A stretch of 64,000 nt of DNA. It comes from Sesamum alatum. Taxonomy: Eukaryota; Streptophyta; Magnoliopsida; Lamiales; Pedaliaceae. Below are positions 60,575 through 64,000 of this stretch, piece after piece (the stretch's first letter is position 1; every line of letters starts with the position of its first letter). The translations under genes were made by a program, and so were the position numbers. The notes beneath the pieces were generated by a model that saw only the letters and a program-made list of their open reading frames with translations, was not told where the DNA came from and ran no database searches. The stretch spans positions 12,788,854 through 12,852,853 of the forward strand of contig JACGWO010000001.1 in NCBI GenBank assembly GCA_034509735.1. Direction: 5' to 3'.

Positions 60575-62100
60575 CTAATATATATACTAATATATAAAAA
60601 TATATTATTTTCAATCACAAACGCGCGGTTATTTACACATACAACAGCAATTGTTTGTTATGCCAATAATCCCTAAATTAGTTTTTTTTCTTTTTTTATT
60701 TCTTTCTCTCTTCTTCTTCTTCTTTTTTTTTTAAGTGTGTTATAATATATTTTAAAAGTATTAAATATTATTTACTATATGCACGCAGGGATGGTGTGCC
60801 ACGCCGACTAATATATATATATATATATACCAATATAAAAAGAAAAGATCCTCCACACTCACAAACGCCGGTTAATAAAATCACTACACGATTTTTTGCA
60901 AAATAAAAAACGCCCTTCAACCGATATTATAATTAACTTATTTAACTTTTAAATTTTACATTAATAGATAAATTAGTTTCTTTTATTTCTTTCTTTCATT
61001 CTTTCTTTTTTAATATGATGTATTGATTTATATTTTGCGCTTATTTATAGTAATATATTTTAAATCGTGAAAGAAGATTTATTATATGCACATGTGACAG
61101 CGTGCCACAATGGCTGGTATAAAAAAAAATATTTTCATATCACAAATGACGATTTATAACACCGTAACACCAATTTTTTTTATTATGCCGAAATACCCCT
61201 AAGTTAATTTTCTTTTCTTTATTTCTTTCTTCCTTTTCTTTTTCTAAAATTAGCCGTTGTGGCACGTTGTTCCTGCATGCATATAATAAATCTTCTTTTT
61301 GCGCTTTAAATTGTATTATCTATACTATTATATAAAAGAAACCCCTTTTTTACTCACAAATGCGATGACGGTTTAATGATACCGTCGCACCATTTTTTTG
61401 TAATGCCAAAAAAATAACCCTCAGCTGATACGATAACTACTTTTATTTCAACTTTCTAAATTTTATATTAATTGATAAATTAGTTTTTTCTTTCTTTCTT
61501 TCTTTTTTTATGTGACGTGTTAGCTTATATATTTTATTCTATTTATAATATATTTTAAAGCATAAAAATATTTATTATATGCATAGCAGGAACGGCGTGC
61601 CACGACTGCTATTATAAATAAGAACAAAATATAAGCCAATACATCATATTAAAAATTAAGGAAGAAAGAAAAAATTATTTTTATTATTGATGTTAAAATT
61701 TGAAAATTTACTAAGTTAGTTATATTATCGGATTGAGGGCATTTTTTACGTTTACCAAAAAAATGATGTAGTGGTATCATTAAACTGTCGTTTGTTAATG
61801 TGGAGGGCCTTTTCTTTTTAATATTAGTATAGATGTGATGATGTTTGTTTATATATAATATTAGCCGTCGTAACACAGCCGTCCTGTGTGCATATAAAAT
61901 ACTATTACACGCTTTAAAGTTATTGAATATAATAAATATATATATATTATATATAAATCAACACATTACATTAAAAAAGAAAGAAAAGAAAAAAACTTTA
62001 GGGGTATTATTCGGCACAAAACCAAAAAAAATGGTATCGCGGTGTCATAAACCGCCATTTGTGAGTTAGAAAGGCCCTTTCCTTTATATATTAGTATAGA
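60575..62100. mobile_element. Cluster of short Helitron-like elements in both orientations
   Basis: The same two ends as at 59573-59811 recur. + strand copies: about 60575-60811 (ends GTGCCACGCCGACTAAT), about 60826-61110 (ends GTGCCACAATGGCTGG) and 61316-61610 (starts TCTATACTATTATATAAAAG, ends GTGCCACGACTGCTAT). Minus-strand ends occur at about 61250 (TTAGCCGTTGTGGCACG), and minus-strand 5' starts at about 61832 and 62099. A minus-strand element is probably 61874-62099. Shared inner text includes CTCACAAATG, AACCCTCA-G-TGATA and TAATAGATAAATTAGTTT. Several copies have decayed CTAG ends (CTAA, CTGG, CTAT). Boundaries are approximate. Confidence 0.6.
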
Positions 62101-62890
62101 TATAGATATATAAATATTTATTTATAATATACTTTAAAGCATGCAATATTATTTTACATGTACACACGAATGGCATGCCATTAACAGCTTAGTTTGAATA
62201 TAATATGAACTTTACAGAGATACCCCTTTTTGCATTCTTAAACAAATTAATATACAATTAAGTAATTATGCTTTAATAAAAAAGTATATAAATTAATTAT
62301 GTACACGTTAAAAAATATGCGTAAAATAAATATGCTTTTAAAATGTAAATTACGATTTTATTCTTAAAAAGAGTATAAATTTTCGTATCAAACGTTTATT
62401 TGGACTCACAAGATTGGATAAGATTTTTAATACAAATTAATAGGTCATTTCCATAGCGGCATGAGGGTCTAAATTTGGAGCAAGCGCTGCTACTAATTTA
62501 CCGTAAAACCCTATATAACTCAATCTCATCTCTTGAGGTGGGTTGAGTATCGATCTACTTGGCAAAATTTGGTCCACACAAATTCAAACGCTCTATAATA
62601 ATCTCGGGTTTTTTTTTTATATCTTATATTTAATTCAGATTTATTCCTATTCCTCATTTGTTTGAATACTCAAAGTAAAACGGAGGCATAAGGGGTTATA
62701 TTCCGTAAAATAACTATTATATCATTAGTTTGACCAGAATGTGAATTGCCTAAAATGTTAAATTCATTAGTTTCATTTAAAATTTAATTATTTTATTAAG
62801 TTCGGTTAGTTATTCCTTTTAATAATATATTTTTCCCATTCAATTATTAAATATAATAAATTTTTAAATTATACATATGCAATCAAAGTA
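62101..62890. other. AT-rich intergenic DNA
   Basis: No gene or bounded element recognised. Confidence 0.45.
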
Positions 62891-63700
62891 GGCCTGTCAA
62901 TGGGCGACCATTACTCTATCTGAATCCGAACGCAATGAATACCCATAGTTATTACTTATAGACCCTACTCATATGATACCATTTGGGTCTTACTCATGCT
63001 ATATCCCGTAATAATTAGATCCAATATAGGTCTTATAAAATCTATGTTAATTTGTTAAAGTGAATGAAGCATTATATACATTTTTTTATTAATGATATTA
63101 CTGAACATATTACAAAATTAAATTTAATAAAAATATTTCATGAACTTGCAATCGATAAAATAAATTAAAAAAGCTATTCAAATTTTTAACATTTTGCAAA
63201 TTGAACATGGTGCGAATGTAATATAATGATCTTGACTTTGCTCAAATATTAAGATCAGTATTAATAAATTACACAATTTACATAGATTCAAGATATAAAC
63301 AGAAATTGATGCAACGACAGGAAAAAAAAATAAGTATAAAAATAGATTTTAAACTTTGAAATAATTATTTTTTTTTTATCAAATTGAAATTGAGTTCATC
63401 TTTAATTTAATGAGCTTTTTCTTTTTTTAAACTTAAAATTCAAACAGGATATTTATCAATTTCATATGTTAGCCGAGCTTAACTAATTTTAGATGATAAG
63501 TAAATTTAGTCGATTTGATATATATAAAAATTTACAAATTTCGACGAGCTTTAAATTTTATCCATTCAATACCCATATCCACGAATATTTTAGGGTCTAG
63601 ACCCTACCATACCCAAAAAAATTATTACAATGGGTATGAGCTTGGGTTTGAATCTAATATAAAACTACTGGGTCCGAATTTGAGTATTAACTATTATAAT
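62891..63700. mobile_element. Partial hAT-like element
   Basis: The left end TAGGCCTGTCAATGGGCGA is the same terminal motif as in the element at 26263-28019, and later text has GGGTCT/AGACCC and TACCCAT words typical of that interior. The inverted right end is not visible, so the copy looks truncated or rearranged. Confidence 0.5.
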
Positions 63701-63759
63701 AGGTACAAATTAATTATGTATTATCTTCCTATATATATATATATACTATTTTACAGGAA

Positions 63760-64000
63760 AAATTAAAACTTTTATTAAAACAAACAGAATATAAAAAGTT
63801 TTATAATGTGAATTGGCCCAACAAGGACACAATTTCCCTCAGAAAGATCAAATCGGAAACAGAACTACAACATCAAATTAACTCTCAATTCTCTTGTAAT
63901 CTGCTTGTTGGAAAGATGATAGAAATGTTCTAGCAAAAACAAGCAGAGCTGCTGGAGAACGTGATTTGCCTTCAAACGAGAACGATTATTCCAGTAACCC
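63760..64000 (-). other. Unassigned minus-strand frame running off the window
   Basis: A minus-strand frame from the window edge reads GYWNNRSRLKANHVLQQL and stops near 63890. Its downstream flank is A/T-rich, like a gene or LINE 3' end. I cannot identify it without the sequence beyond 64000. Confidence 0.25.

Overview
This is plant nuclear DNA: AT-rich, with intron-rich genes, GT-AG splice sites, eukaryotic tRNA-Pro genes and typical plant transposons. Protein content fits a dicot, and I cannot name the species from the sequence alone. Four spliced protein genes can be read with confidence: a TRB/SMH telobox Myb-histone protein (+, 3114-5930), a long coiled-coil protein of unknown biochemical role (+, 9392-16482), DNA polymerase kappa (+, 42824-48805) and an RlmN-type radical-SAM RNA methyltransferase (-, 55387 to about 58304). 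They look like independent genes and not a pathway cluster. Two of them (TRB, Pol kappa) act on DNA or chromatin, which is probably coincidence.

Layout. 1-2310: transposon ends and a complete Mutator-type MITE with a Harbinger-type MITE nested inside. 2480-7250: TRB gene. 7430-8670: microsatellite, a tRNA-related SINE and another Harbinger-type MITE. 8940-16600: coiled-coil gene with 17 coding exons, one intron starting with GC. 16.6-28.0 kb: transposon block, with an LTR-like promoter relic, a RING-finger fragment, a decayed Ty1/copia element on the minus strand (19835-24355, TSD CCTTA), a Mutator-type element with 9-bp TSD and a hAT-like element carrying a nested insertion. 28.1-36.2 kb: thirteen tRNA-Pro genes, all on the + strand, nine with anticodon TGG and four with CGG. 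The last six or so lie in a local tandem duplication whose period alternates between about 535 and 690 bp. On the opposite strand there are hints of a spliced transcript whose introns would contain the array. 37.0-41.8 kb: a second Mutator-type element, a Harbinger-type element (TSD TTA) and a 2-kb solo LTR (TSD CAAGT). 42.6-48.8 kb: Pol kappa. 48.8-55.4 kb: AT-rich intergenic DNA with a Mutator-type MITE and a frameshifted RNase H-like relic. 55.4-58.4 kb: RlmN-like gene. 58.4-64.0 kb: a hairpin-rich patch, a cluster of short Helitron-like elements in both orientations, and a partial hAT-like end.

The most distinctive structure is the tRNA-Pro array with its two-gene (CGG then TGG) higher-order repeat. 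The cleanest evolutionary events are the copia deletion that removed RNase H, the polypurine tract and the start of the 3' LTR, and the dense group of Helitron ends. No viral genes, CRISPR arrays or bacterial-type operons were seen. All calls were made by reading the sequence; no database search was run.
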